A stretch of DNA of 24,040 bases from the NCBI GenBank assembly GCA_020718265.1, contig DYSM01000003.1:1-24040 (forward strand), written 5' to 3'. This DNA comes from Draconibacterium orientale (lineage in GTDB: Bacteria; Bacteroidota; Bacteroidia; Bacteroidales; JAADGE01). Below the pieces are notes generated by a model, which made no database searches, was not told where the DNA came from, and saw only the letters and a program-made list of their open reading frames with translations. Made by a program: the position numbers and the translations under genes. This document shows, in pieces, positions 6,172 to 14,406 of this stretch (its first letter is position 1; each line of letters begins with the position of its first letter).

Positions 6172-6780
6172 ATGTTTTCAGGCATTGTAGAAGAAACTGG
6201 AATTGTAAAAAAAATTGTTCGTGAAGGCGAAAATTATCACTTTACGCTGTCGTGTTCGTTTGTGAAAAATTTAAAAATAGACCAAAGTTTGGCGCATAAC
6301 GGCGTGTGTCTCACGGTAGTAGATTTAACAGACGACACTTATACCGTAACGGCAATTGCAGAAACGTTGCAAAAAACGAACCTCGGTTTTTGGAAAATCG
6401 GCGACAAAGTGAACCTTGAACGCAGTATGCGCCCCGAAAGTTTGCTCGACGGACACATTGTGCAAGGACACGTGGACCAAACCGCTGTGTGCACAAAAAT
6501 TGAAGAAGCCGACGGAAGTTGGTATTTTACCTTTGAATACGACCGCTCTAAAGGTAATTTGACCGTTGAAAAAGGTTCAGTTTCCGTGAACGGCGTGAGT
6601 TTGACGGTTGTCAATTCAAAGGAAAATTCGTTTCAAGTGGCAATTATTCCTTACACCTATCAAATTACGAATTTCCACGCATTTGATGTCGGAACAACGG
6701 TAAATTTGGAGTTTGACATCATCGGAAAATACATCACGAAAATTGTAAATCAATATCTTACAAACCTAAAAATTGGTTAG
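6172..6780 (+). CDS. ribE: Riboflavin synthase (alpha subunit)
   Basis: A 202-residue riboflavin synthase, which converts two molecules of 6,7-dimethyl-8-ribityllumazine into riboflavin and the pyrimidinedione precursor in the cytoplasm. It starts with the hallmark MFSGIVEETG. It contains two lumazine-binding repeats: the first has NGVCLTVV at 43-50 and NLERSMRP at 81-88, and the second starts around DGHIVQGHVD (93-102) with NGVSLTVV at 140-147. The tandem-barrel length is normal. It stands alone; no other rib gene is in the window. It has its own promoter, diverges from blaI, and its stop overlaps that of the convergent murF-alr gene. Confidence 0.95.
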   Translation: MFSGIVEETGIVKKIVREGENYHFTLSCSFVKNLKIDQSLAHNGVCLTVVDLTDDTYTVTAIAETLQKTNLGFWKIGDKVNLERSMRPESLLDGHIVQGHVDQTAVCTKIEEADGSWYFTFEYDRSKGNLTVEKGSVSVNGVSLTVVNSKENSFQVAIIPYTYQITNFHAFDVGTTVNLEFDIIGKYITKIVNQYLTNLKIG

Positions 6781-9245
6781 TAATAGTACACGCGCTTCAC
6801 GCGTTGCGAAATTCCTGTCAGAATTTCGTAAGGAATAGTGCCGAGCGTGTCTGCGAGATTTTTGGCGGTATAAGCATCTCCAAATATTACAACCTCGTCT
6901 CCCTCAGCAGCTTCCGTGTCAGAAATATCAGCCATGAACATATCCATGCTGATATTTCCGATGACGGGAACGAGCTTTCCGCCGATTAACACACGACCTT
7001 TTCCGTTGCTCAGAGCGCGGTTGTAACCGTCTGCATATCCTATCGGAATTATTGCTATTTTACTGTTTTTCAGCAATTTACCTTTTCTGCTGTATCCGAC
7101 AGTTTCTGTTGAATTTATAGTTTTAATTTGTGAAATAGTTGATTTCAAAGTTGCGATATTTTTAAGTTTATCGGCGTTAGTCGCACTAAATCCGTAAAGA
7201 CCTATGCCGAGCCGAACCATCTCGAATTGATATTCCGGAAAGCGTTCGATGCCGGACGAATTTAAAATATGGCGCATCGGCTTTTGATTCATATCCGAAG
7301 TAAGAGTTTCATAAAAATGACGAAATCTGGATACTTGCAAATGCGTAAATTCATCTAAATGAGGTTCATCCGTGCCGGCAAGATGGCTAAATACTGACGT
7401 AATTCTCAGACGAGGATGGCGATTTAAGATTGATTTTAGTTCCGAAATATCATCAGTTTGGAAACCGAGCCGCGACATTCCTGAGTCAAATTTGATGTGA
7501 ATATTGACAACATCTTGATAAAAATCTTCAGAAGTTTGAATAATTTTATTTAAAATTCGAACATTATAAACCTCACATTCTAAGTTAAATTTAAAAATAT
7601 CTGCTAAATTTTCCGAATCCGGATTCATAACAATTATCGGCAAAGTTACACCCGCTTTACGCAGGCGAACGCCTTCATCAGAAAATGCAACACCAAGATA
7701 ATCAACACGATGATGTTGCAAAAACAAAGCGATTTCGCCTAAGCCGCTGCCATACGAAAACGCTTTTACCATAACCAAAATCTTAGTGTTTGAATTGACT
7801 AAATTTCTGTAATAATCTAAATTGTGCAACATCGCCGACATGTTAATTTCCATGCGTGTGCTGTGTTTCGATAGTTGCAGAAAATCGGCAATTTGCTCAA
7901 ATTTAAACTCGCGCGCACCTTTCAAAAGGATGAGTTCGTGATTAAAGTCAGATTGTAAAACACTGTCTAAGAACGATTTAGTAGTAAGAAAGAACGCAGA
8001 CTTCGTGAATCTTGAAAATAAATACTTATGTCGTGAAATTGCTTTTCCGATTCCGTAAACATAAGAAATTTTATTGCGTTCCAACAAATTGGCAACGGCA
8101 TTATAAAGCTCCGGCTCCGAAAAACCTGACTCAAAAATATCAGACAGAATTATTGTTTTCTTATTGAAATTCAATTGTTTATGTAAAACATCAAGCGCAA
8201 TTTCGAGCGCGCCTAAATCAGCACTGTAAGCGTCATTAATGATTCGGCAACCGTTTATGCCTTGCCGAATTTCCAAACGCATTTCAACAGGCGGCAAAGT
8301 TTTAAATTTATCGAAGACTAACTTTGTATTTTTAGAGAAAAATGCTACGAACGCAATGCAAGTCAGGGCATTATGAAACGAGGCTGTATCTGTAAAGGGT
8401 ATTTGTACTCTGTATTTAATGTTTTTATGTTGAAAAAGAATTTCGGTAAATTTTGCATTTAACTCTGAACGGATAAGAATTATTTGCGATGTTTCTTTGT
8501 CAGATATTGAAAATAATTCTTTCAAATTTATCTCATAAGATATTGAATTTGCGATATTTTCATGTAATGTTGATAAAAATATTTTCAAAGAGCAGGAAAA
8601 AAGTTTAAACTTTTCTGAAAGTTTTTGATTCGTATTTTCGAAATTCTCATCGTGAGCATGTCCAATTCCGGTAAAAACTCCAAAATCAGGGCGTATCATT
8701 TTTTTTAAACGCTCCATTTCGCCGGGTTCAGAAATTCCGGCTTCAATCAAAGCCATATCAAAACGATTATCCAACAACAAAAGCGAAAGAGCAACGCCGA
8801 CTTGCGAATTATAACTTTTCGGACTGCGCACGATGTTAAACTCATCACGAAGTAAAAAGTTAAGCCACTCTTTTACAATTGTTTTACCGTTACTTCCAGT
8901 AATACCAATCACCACACCTTTGTATTGATTGCGCACATAGGCTGCAATATTTTGCAAGGCATCAAGAGTATTTTCTACGATTAAAAAAGTTGCATTTTCA
9001 AACCAATTAACTTCATTTTCGAACTCATGCGAAACAATAAAACATCGAAGACCGACAGAATAAACATTTGAAATAAAATCATGCGCATTGTGATTTTTAC
9101 CTCTCAGAGCAAGAAATACAGATGACTGTTTATCAGCAACATACTCTCGGCTGTCAATAAAAAGATGTGTCAAAACGACTTGAGGATTTCCGACAATTTT
9201 GCCAAAAGTTATTTCAGATAATTGTGAAACAGAGAGTGGTATCAT
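6777..9245 (-). CDS. Bifunctional MurF / alanine racemase
   Basis: An 822-residue fusion of two peptidoglycan precursor enzymes. Residues 1 to about 455 are a MurF-type ligase (UDP-MurNAc-tripeptide + D-Ala-D-Ala): ATP loop GITGSNGKT at 114-122, GIGHAHDENF with a following lysine-rich helix near 193-216, and INDAYSAD near 336-343. Residues from about 463 to 822 are a PLP-dependent alanine racemase: lysine of the VMVKAFSYGSG motif (K494), FDSGMSRLGF at 586-595, VRLGIGLYG at 677-685, the catalytic tyrosine in ETVGYSRKGK (Y718), and ISMDMFMAD at 765-773. Both halves keep key residues, so both activities are expected. This fusion is characteristic of Bacteroidota. It links D-alanine production to its use. 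It is convergent with ribE and divergent from the prenyl synthase gene. Confidence 0.94.
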   Translation of the reverse strand: MIPLSVSQLSEITFGKIVGNPQVVLTHLFIDSREYVADKQSSVFLALRGKNHNAHDFISNVYSVGLRCFIVSHEFENEVNWFENATFLIVENTLDALQNIAAYVRNQYKGVVIGITGSNGKTIVKEWLNFLLRDEFNIVRSPKSYNSQVGVALSLLLLDNRFDMALIEAGISEPGEMERLKKMIRPDFGVFTGIGHAHDENFENTNQKLSEKFKLFSCSLKIFLSTLHENIANSISYEINLKELFSISDKETSQIILIRSELNAKFTEILFQHKNIKYRVQIPFTDTASFHNALTCIAFVAFFSKNTKLVFDKFKTLPPVEMRLEIRQGINGCRIINDAYSADLGALEIALDVLHKQLNFNKKTIILSDIFESGFSEPELYNAVANLLERNKISYVYGIGKAISRHKYLFSRFTKSAFFLTTKSFLDSVLQSDFNHELILLKGAREFKFEQIADFLQLSKHSTRMEINMSAMLHNLDYYRNLVNSNTKILVMVKAFSYGSGLGEIALFLQHHRVDYLGVAFSDEGVRLRKAGVTLPIIVMNPDSENLADIFKFNLECEVYNVRILNKIIQTSEDFYQDVVNIHIKFDSGMSRLGFQTDDISELKSILNRHPRLRITSVFSHLAGTDEPHLDEFTHLQVSRFRHFYETLTSDMNQKPMRHILNSSGIERFPEYQFEMVRLGIGLYGFSATNADKLKNIATLKSTISQIKTINSTETVGYSRKGKLLKNSKIAIIPIGYADGYNRALSNGKGRVLIGGKLVPVIGNISMDMFMADISDTEAAEGDEVVIFGDAYTAKNLADTLGTIPYEILTGISQRVKRVYYY

Positions 9246-9251
9246 ACGTTA

Positions 9252-9259
9252 TAATTTTG
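9252..9259 (+). promoter_or_regulatory. Possible -7 element for the prenyl synthase gene
   Basis: TAATTTTG matches TAnnTTTG, 44 bp before the ATG at 9304, in the 58-bp divergent gap to murF-alr. No good -33 element is seen at the expected spacing. Confidence 0.4.
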
Positions 9260-9303
9260 CCTGCCGAAATGAATTGATTATTTTAGCCGAAAATATAGAA
9301 AAT

Positions 9304-10278
9304 ATGTTGTCATCCGAAGAAATACTGAAAATAATTTCAACAGAAATAGAAAAACTAAACGCGCCAAAAGCTCCGGAAGGCTTGTATCTACCTATAAAAT
9401 ACACACTTACACTATCGGGTAAACGTATAAGACCTTTACTTACGATTGCTGCATTTCAGATGTTTGACAACCGAATCCACAAGGCGATTCCGGCAGCTTT
9501 GGCTTTGGAACTGTTCCACAACTTCACGCTTTTGCACGATGATGTGATGGACAATTCACCCGTGCGACGCGGCGAACCGACCGTTCATAAAAAATGGAAC
9601 GAAAATACGGCGATACTTTCAGGCGATGCAATGTTGATAGAAGCATACAAAATTTTGGCGAAAAGTGAGCCTAAATATCTTCCTAAGTTGTTAGATATCT
9701 TCAATAAAACAGCTCTTGAAGTGTGTGAAGGACAACAATACGACATGGAATTTGAAAATCGAAACGACGTTCAAATTTCGGAATATTTAGAGATGATTCG
9801 ATTAAAAACCTCCGTTTTAATTGCTGCTTGTCTGAAAATAGGTGCTGTTCTGGGCAATGCCGAAGAAGAAATTTGCGAGAAACTATACGATTTCGGGATA
9901 GAAATGGGCTTAGCATTTCAACTTCAAGACGATTTGTTAGACACATTCGGAACTGAAGCGCAATTTGGCAAACGCATCGGCTGCGATATTTTAGAACAGA
10001 AAAAAACCTATCTTTTGCTAAAAGCTTATGAAACAGCAGACGAAATGCAAAAGCAAAAACTCAATACTTTGTTTTTGGGCGGAAATATCTCGGAATTCGA
10101 TAAAATTCAGGGTGTTACAACTATTTTTAACGAACTGAAAATAAAAGAAAAAACTATGGAATTGATAGAACAGAAACACAAAAATGCGCTTTCAATATTG
10201 AACACTCTAAAAATTGACGAACAAAAAAAGCAAATTTTGTACGATTTTGCAGAAATGTTAATGAACAGACAAAAATGA
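9304..10278 (+). CDS. Polyprenyl (isoprenyl) diphosphate synthase
   Basis: A 324-residue trans-prenyltransferase that elongates allylic diphosphates with isopentenyl diphosphate. Counting from the ATG at 9304: GKRIRPLL at 39-46, first aspartate-rich motif HDDVMD (D79, D80, D83) followed by RRGEPTVH, and second motif LQDDLLD (D209, D210, D213). The first motif has the short DDxxD form, without the two-residue insertion of typical bacterial farnesyl synthases. A phenylalanine sits five residues before it (F74), which in related enzymes favours C15-C20 products; the exact chain length is inferred. The frame stays open back to 9199, but that part runs over the murF start on the other strand and lacks family similarity, so 9304 is chosen. 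Confidence 0.9.
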   Translation: MLSSEEILKIISTEIEKLNAPKAPEGLYLPIKYTLTLSGKRIRPLLTIAAFQMFDNRIHKAIPAALALELFHNFTLLHDDVMDNSPVRRGEPTVHKKWNENTAILSGDAMLIEAYKILAKSEPKYLPKLLDIFNKTALEVCEGQQYDMEFENRNDVQISEYLEMIRLKTSVLIAACLKIGAVLGNAEEEICEKLYDFGIEMGLAFQLQDDLLDTFGTEAQFGKRIGCDILEQKKTYLLLKAYETADEMQKQKLNTLFLGGNISEFDKIQGVTTIFNELKIKEKTMELIEQKHKNALSILNTLKIDEQKKQILYDFAEMLMNRQK

Positions 10279-10315
10279 AAATAGCGGACAAAAATCCACT
10301 ATTTTCAATAATTTT
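10278..10315 (+). terminator. Terminator-like hairpin after the prenyl synthase gene
   Basis: AAAATAG (10278-10284) pairs with CTATTTT (10299-10305), with GG/CC pairs further in. It begins at the last base of the stop codon and is followed by a loosely T-rich stretch to 10315. The stem is AT-rich, so this is a weaker terminator than the others in the window. Confidence 0.5.
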
Positions 10316-10320
10316 AAACA

Positions 10321-10344
10321 TACAAGCACTAAACAGTGCTTGTA
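10321..10344. other. Perfect 10-bp hairpin in a convergent gap
   Basis: TACAAGCACT and AGTGCTTGTA form a perfect stem with an AAAC loop. It lies between the convergent ends of the prenyl synthase gene and queA. Neither strand shows a strong T-tract after it, so it may be a back-up terminator or transcript-end stabiliser. The remaining gap to 10558 holds no supported gene. Confidence 0.5.
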
Positions 10345-10452
10345 AGAACGCTCATAACTTGTTGGTATTCTTTGCGATATAGCATAATTTCGTTCCGAAT
10401 GTTTTTAGAAATTCTGTTTCAATTCAATTGAACCAATTATAAATCAACTGAA

Positions 10453-10496
10453 TGACTACTTTTTGACCATTGTATGACTACTAAATGACAAAACAT
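10453..10496. repeat. 11-bp periodic TGAC array
   Basis: TGAC occurs at 10453, 10464, 10475 and 10486, exactly 11 bp apart, close to one DNA helical turn. The first and third units extend to TGACTACT. A further TGACTAC lies at 10510, out of phase. It lies in the convergent gap downstream of queA. Confidence 0.5.
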
Positions 10497-10558
10497 CCGA
10501 TTGAAAAAATGACTACAACCTACATAAATTCAAATATTTATACGTTTTCTTACAATTA

Positions 10559-11608
10559 CTAAATAATCAGCATGGCATCTCCATAAGTTCCGAATCTATA
10601 TTTTTGATCCATAGCTTCTTGGTAAGCCTGCATCACAAATTTGTAACCGCCGAATGCCGCTGCCGACATGAGCGGAATAGAATATGGCATGTGGAAATTT
10701 GTAACTAATGCAGACGGAACACCTGCTTCGTAAGGCGGAAAAATGAACTTATTCGTCCAACCTGTGTATGGTTTCAAAAAACCTTGAGTGGACACAGAGG
10801 TTTCGAGGGAACGCAAAACCGTAGTTCCGATTGCGCAAACTTGTTTTCGATTTTCTTTTGCCGTATTTACAACATCGCAAGTTTCATCACTGATAAAAAC
10901 CTGTTCGGAATCCATCTTATGTTTCGTAAGATCTTCAACATCAATGGTTCTGAAATTTCCTAAACCTACGTGCAAGGTTATCGGAGCAACTTTTATGCCT
11001 TTAATTTCAAACTTTTTTAACAATATTTTGCTAAAATGTAAACCTGCGGTCGGTGCTGCAACTGCCCCTTCTTTATCGGCAAAAATGGTTTGATAACGAT
11101 GTTCGTCGTCAGGTTCAGGTTTTCGTCCAACGAAGGAGGGAAGCGGCGTATTTCCGTGTCCGTAGAGTGTTTTTTTAAATTCATCGTAGTCTCCGTCGAA
11201 CAAAAAACGAAGCGTACGTCCGCGAGAAGTTGTGTTATCAATCACCTCCGCAACAAGCGTTTCGCCGTCGCCAAAATACAATTTATTTCCAATTCTGATT
11301 TTTCGAGCCGGATTTACAAGTACATCCCAAAGGCGTTGCTCGGCATTCAATTCGCGCAGCAAAAACACTTCAATTTTTGCACCTGTTTTTTCTTTATAAC
11401 CGTAAAGCAACGCAGGAAACACGCGAGTGTCGTTGAAAATGAACACATCGCCGTCGTCGAAATATTCGAGAATGTCGATAAAGTTACGATGTTCAATTTT
11501 TTGAGTTTTTCGGTGCAAAACCATGAGCCGAGAACCGTCGCGGTCTTCGGAAGGATATTTTGCAATGAGTTCCTTTGGTAATTCGTACTTGAATTTTGAG
11601 AGTTTCAT
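10559..11608 (-). CDS. queA: S-adenosylmethionine:tRNA ribosyltransferase-isomerase
   Basis: A 349-residue QueA, which transfers and rearranges the ribosyl part of SAM onto 7-aminomethyl-7-deazaguanine in tRNA to form epoxyqueuosine. Family signatures include YELPKELIAKYPSEDRDGSRL at the N-terminus, FNDTRVFPALL near 58-68, and the highly conserved GAVAAPTAGLHFS at 181-193, followed by HVGLGNF and MDSE. Length is normal. It is the last gene of a minus-strand run, 50 bp downstream of truB, so both tRNA modification genes are likely co-transcribed. No typical terminator is seen right after its stop. Confidence 0.95.
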   Translation of the reverse strand: MKLSKFKYELPKELIAKYPSEDRDGSRLMVLHRKTQKIEHRNFIDILEYFDDGDVFIFNDTRVFPALLYGYKEKTGAKIEVFLLRELNAEQRLWDVLVNPARKIRIGNKLYFGDGETLVAEVIDNTTSRGRTLRFLFDGDYDEFKKTLYGHGNTPLPSFVGRKPEPDDEHRYQTIFADKEGAVAAPTAGLHFSKILLKKFEIKGIKVAPITLHVGLGNFRTIDVEDLTKHKMDSEQVFISDETCDVVNTAKENRKQVCAIGTTVLRSLETSVSTQGFLKPYTGWTNKFIFPPYEAGVPSALVTNFHMPYSIPLMSAAAFGGYKFVMQAYQEAMDQKYRFGTYGDAMLII

Positions 11609-11658
11609 ACGCCGATTTTGTGCTAAATTTTATGTACGGGAATTAGCAGACTGCAAAT

Positions 11659-12360
11659 TTACAACATTTCTTGTAGATTGTCAAGACTAATTGCATCGTT
11701 TACAGAAAAATTTCCGATTTTCGTTCTTCGGAGGTTTTTCATGTATGCGCCGCAACCGAGTTTCTCGCCAAAGTCCTTTGCAATTGAACGTATGTAAGTG
11801 CCTTTACTGCAAGAAATTCTGATTTCAATAACGGGCATTTCTATTTTCAAAATTTCCATTTCAAAAATCTCTACATCGTGTTCCTTCATCGTTATTTCTC
11901 GTCCGCTTCGGGCGGCTGTGTAGGCGCGCTGTCCGTCGATGCGTTTTGCGGAAAATATTGGCGGTAGCTGTTTTTGTTTTCCTAAAAAACGTTCAGCTAC
12001 AGTTTTAATTTCAAAATCGGTCAAATTTTCGGTGGATTTAAAATTTTCCGGTTCGGTTTCCAAATCGAACGATGGCGTTGTGGCTCCGAGAAAAAATTCG
12101 GCGATATATTCTTTTTCTTGAGCTTGATATGAATCTATCTCTTTGGTTTTCTTTCCCGTACATACAATTACAAGTCCTGTGGCAAGCGGGTCGAGCGTGC
12201 CGGCGTGTCCGACTTTGAGTTTCTTTAAATCATATTTTTTTTGAAGATGAATTTTGATTTTATGTACCAAGTTGAACGATGTCCAACGGTAAGGTTTATC
12301 TAACAAAATGACTTCGCCAATTTGATATTTTGAGAGCGGAATTTCCGGAGTTTGTAACAT
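11659..12360 (-). CDS. truB: tRNA pseudouridine(55) synthase
   Basis: A 233-residue TruB, which makes pseudouridine 55 in the T-loop of elongator tRNAs. The N-terminus has GEVILLDKPYRWTSF, followed by the catalytic motif VGHAGTLDPLATG with aspartate D57, then the family's CSKGTYIRSIAKDFGEKLGCGAYM region. The product stops soon after LRRTKIGNF and so lacks the C-terminal PUA-like extension of E. coli TruB; short forms are usual in Bacteroidota. It lies 17 bp downstream of the rhomboid gene and 50 bp upstream of queA on the same strand, consistent with one transcript. Confidence 0.95.
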   Translation of the reverse strand: MLQTPEIPLSKYQIGEVILLDKPYRWTSFNLVHKIKIHLQKKYDLKKLKVGHAGTLDPLATGLVIVCTGKKTKEIDSYQAQEKEYIAEFFLGATTPSFDLETEPENFKSTENLTDFEIKTVAERFLGKQKQLPPIFSAKRIDGQRAYTAARSGREITMKEHDVEIFEMEILKIEMPVIEIRISCSKGTYIRSIAKDFGEKLGCGAYMKNLRRTKIGNFSVNDAISLDNLQEML

Positions 12361-12377
12361 TTTTTTTAAATTTCCGA

Positions 12378-13133
12378 TTAGTTTCTGCGGCGATTATCGG
12401 TTAAACCCCAAATTTTTATCAAGAAAAAGCCGAATAACATGCCGCCCAAGTGCGCAAAGTGTGCAACATTATCGCCGGGTACGTTTGCCACGCCGTTTAT
12501 GAGTTCGAGTGCGCCGTAACCGATGACCAACCATTTTGCTTTTATCGGAACCGGAATGAAAAACAGATACATTTCCACGTTCGGATACATCATGCCGAAA
12601 GCCAACAAAATTCCAAACACTGCACCGGAAGCACCTACAGTAGGGACATTGAGCAACATGTTGAGTTGTCCCATTTGCGGATCGATAAAGTTTTTACCCT
12701 CGCGCCAAATTGTAGAGCCTTCAGACATTACTGTTGCGATTGAATCTTGCGACATTATTTGCATAAGCGACTGTATTTCAACATGTTGAACAACGGTATG
12801 CAAAGCCGCTGCTCCAAGTCCTGTTATCATATAATACAGAAAAAAACGACTTGCGCCCCAACGCATTTCGATGAATTTTCCGAACATCAGCAACGCATAC
12901 ATATTGAAAAAAATATGCAGAAAATCGGCATGCATAAACATGTGCGAAAGCAATTGGAACGGACGAAAAAAGTCCGATTTCGGGTGATGCAAGCCTAAAA
13001 CATCTTGCAAACGTGCGCCTGCTGTGCTGTTATAAAAAAATGACATGACAAACATTGCCAAATTTACAATGAGCAATATTTTCACTGCCGGCGGGACATT
13101 AGCGAGGAAACCTCCGCGTTGTTGTTGAAACAT
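12378..13133 (-). CDS. Rhomboid family intramembrane serine protease
   Basis: A 251-residue rhomboid protease, cleaving transmembrane substrates within the lipid bilayer. The catalytic serine lies in GASGAVFG (S169) and the catalytic histidine in HFAHLGG (H228). The oxyanion-site residues appear in LHIFFNMY (H73, N77). About six hydrophobic segments are visible, with a longer polar insertion at about 116-160 between the third and fourth. The frame remains open to 13160, but only through a TTG; the ATG at 13131-13133 (MFQQQRGGF) is the better start. It lies 83 bp downstream of the histidine kinase gene and 17 bp upstream of truB. The substrate is unknown. Confidence 0.92.
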   Translation of the reverse strand: MFQQQRGGFLANVPPAVKILLIVNLAMFVMSFFYNSTAGARLQDVLGLHHPKSDFFRPFQLLSHMFMHADFLHIFFNMYALLMFGKFIEMRWGASRFFLYYMITGLGAAALHTVVQHVEIQSLMQIMSQDSIATVMSEGSTIWREGKNFIDPQMGQLNMLLNVPTVGASGAVFGILLAFGMMYPNVEMYLFFIPVPIKAKWLVIGYGALELINGVANVPGDNVAHFAHLGGMLFGFFLIKIWGLTDNRRRN

Positions 13134-13216
13134 ATATAAATAGAATGAATTTTTTTGCAAAGATGTTTAAATTTTGTGGTTTTTCGAGAAAGTTTAACAA
13201 TTTCTTACAAAAATGT

Positions 13217-14350
13217 CTATTTTTTCAGAATGATACGAAACGTTGTGCCCTTATCAGCTTCGGAATTTTTTACAAAAATTTTTCCTTGATGATACGTTTC
13301 CACAATACGCTTAGCAAGCGAAAGTCCTAAGCCCCAGCCGCGTTTTTTGGTAGTGAAGCCGGGTTTGAAAACCGTTTTTTGTAAATGTTTCGGGATTCCC
13401 TTTCCGGTATCGGTTATATCTATGAAAACTTTTTCAACTTTGTCTGTCAAAACAATCAGAATGCTGCCTTTGCCGTTCATTGCGTCGATGGCATTTTTGC
13501 ACAAATTTTCTACAACCCATTCAAACAACGTAATATTCATTGGCACAAGAACTTGGCTCTCAAAAAGTTCGGTGTAATATGTTACTTTCCCTGACGTACG
13601 GAGTTTCAAATAATCCACTGCTCCGGCAATCATGGTACTAATATCAACAGGTTGCAAAACCGGTTCGGAGCCAATTTTAGAGAAACGTTCCGTAATGGTT
13701 TCCAAGCGTTTGACATCTTTGGACACTTCTGCAATCAACTTTGAATCTTCGTCTCGCAATTTCATCATTTCAACCCAAGCTACAAGCGAAGAAATGGGCG
13801 TTCCAAGTTGATGCGCAGTTTCTTTTGACATGCCGACCCAAACCTGATTTTCCTCAGCCCGACGCGAACTGCTGAAAGCCAAATATGACACTAAAATAAA
13901 TAAAGCTGTTACGCCAATTTGCACAAACGGATAATAAAACAGACTTGTTAAAAGAACCGAATCGTCGTAATACACAAACTGTTGCATGTTGTCCGGCAAT
14001 TCAATCACAATAGGCGGATGAATTTCTTTCATTCGTTTCAAAGATTCTTTTACGAAATCAGGATTATGACTTTTTCGTTCATTTAAGTTTCTGAATTGCA
14101 GAACATTATCCGTGCTGTCGGTCAGAATAACAGGAATTGTAGAATTGCTTTCTAAAATGGTAAACAACGTTTCGCTGGGCACGTTTTGAATTTCGCTCAC
14201 AGCTTTTGCCCACATTTCAATGCGGTCTCGCTCCTGTCTCGAAAGTTTTTTTACTAAATTGCTTGAATACCAAAACACTGCAACCGCAACGAGCACCGCA
14301 CCCACAAAAAGTGCGAGTTTTAAATTTTGTTTTCTGGAGTAGATATTCAT
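13217..14350 (-). CDS. Membrane sensor histidine kinase (orphan)
   Basis: A 377-residue two-component sensor kinase. Two membrane segments (about 11-31 and 140-160) bound a periplasmic domain of about 108 residues that I cannot match to a known sensor family. The phospho-acceptor histidine lies in KETAHQLGTPISSL (H180), a form common in Bacteroidota kinases. The ATP-binding domain shows ENLCKNAIDAM (N box, about 281-291), ITDTGKGIP (312-320) and GWGLGLSLAKRIV (338-350). No HAMP or PAS domain is evident. No response regulator gene is nearby. It lies 56 bp after the Wzi-like gene and upstream of the rhomboid gene on the same strand. A heptamer array abuts its start codon. Confidence 0.92.
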   Translation of the reverse strand: MNIYSRKQNLKLALFVGAVLVAVAVFWYSSNLVKKLSRQERDRIEMWAKAVSEIQNVPSETLFTILESNSTIPVILTDSTDNVLQFRNLNERKSHNPDFVKESLKRMKEIHPPIVIELPDNMQQFVYYDDSVLLTSLFYYPFVQIGVTALFILVSYLAFSSSRRAEENQVWVGMSKETAHQLGTPISSLVAWVEMMKLRDEDSKLIAEVSKDVKRLETITERFSKIGSEPVLQPVDISTMIAGAVDYLKLRTSGKVTYYTELFESQVLVPMNITLFEWVVENLCKNAIDAMNGKGSILIVLTDKVEKVFIDITDTGKGIPKHLQKTVFKPGFTTKKRGWGLGLSLAKRIVETYHQGKIFVKNSEADKGTTFRIILKK

Positions 14351-14391
14351 ATCAGAAATGAGATTTTAGAAGTGAGATATTCGACTTCAGA
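14350..14391 (-). repeat. Heptamer tandem array (TCTNANN on minus strand, x6)
   Basis: Six consecutive 7-bp units on the plus strand (TATCAGA, AATGAGA, TTTTAGA, AGTGAGA, TATTCGA, CTTCAGA) share T at position 3 and GA at positions 6-7 in all units. This is the same consensus (NNTNAGA) as at 4129-4163. Its first base overlaps the kinase start codon, and it occupies nearly the entire 56-bp gap to the preceding gene. Confidence 0.75.
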
Positions 14392-14406
14392 TAAAAAATT
14401 TCAAAA

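Noticed and set aside
9199..9303. Upstream extension of the prenyl synthase reading frame
   Set aside because: The first 35 residues overlap the murF-alr start on the opposite strand and show no family similarity; the ATG at 9304 gives a normal protein.
11090..11581. Long open frame of 163 codons opposite queA
   Set aside because: It lies entirely within the well-supported queA gene, and its translation has no recognisable domain; it is a shadow frame.
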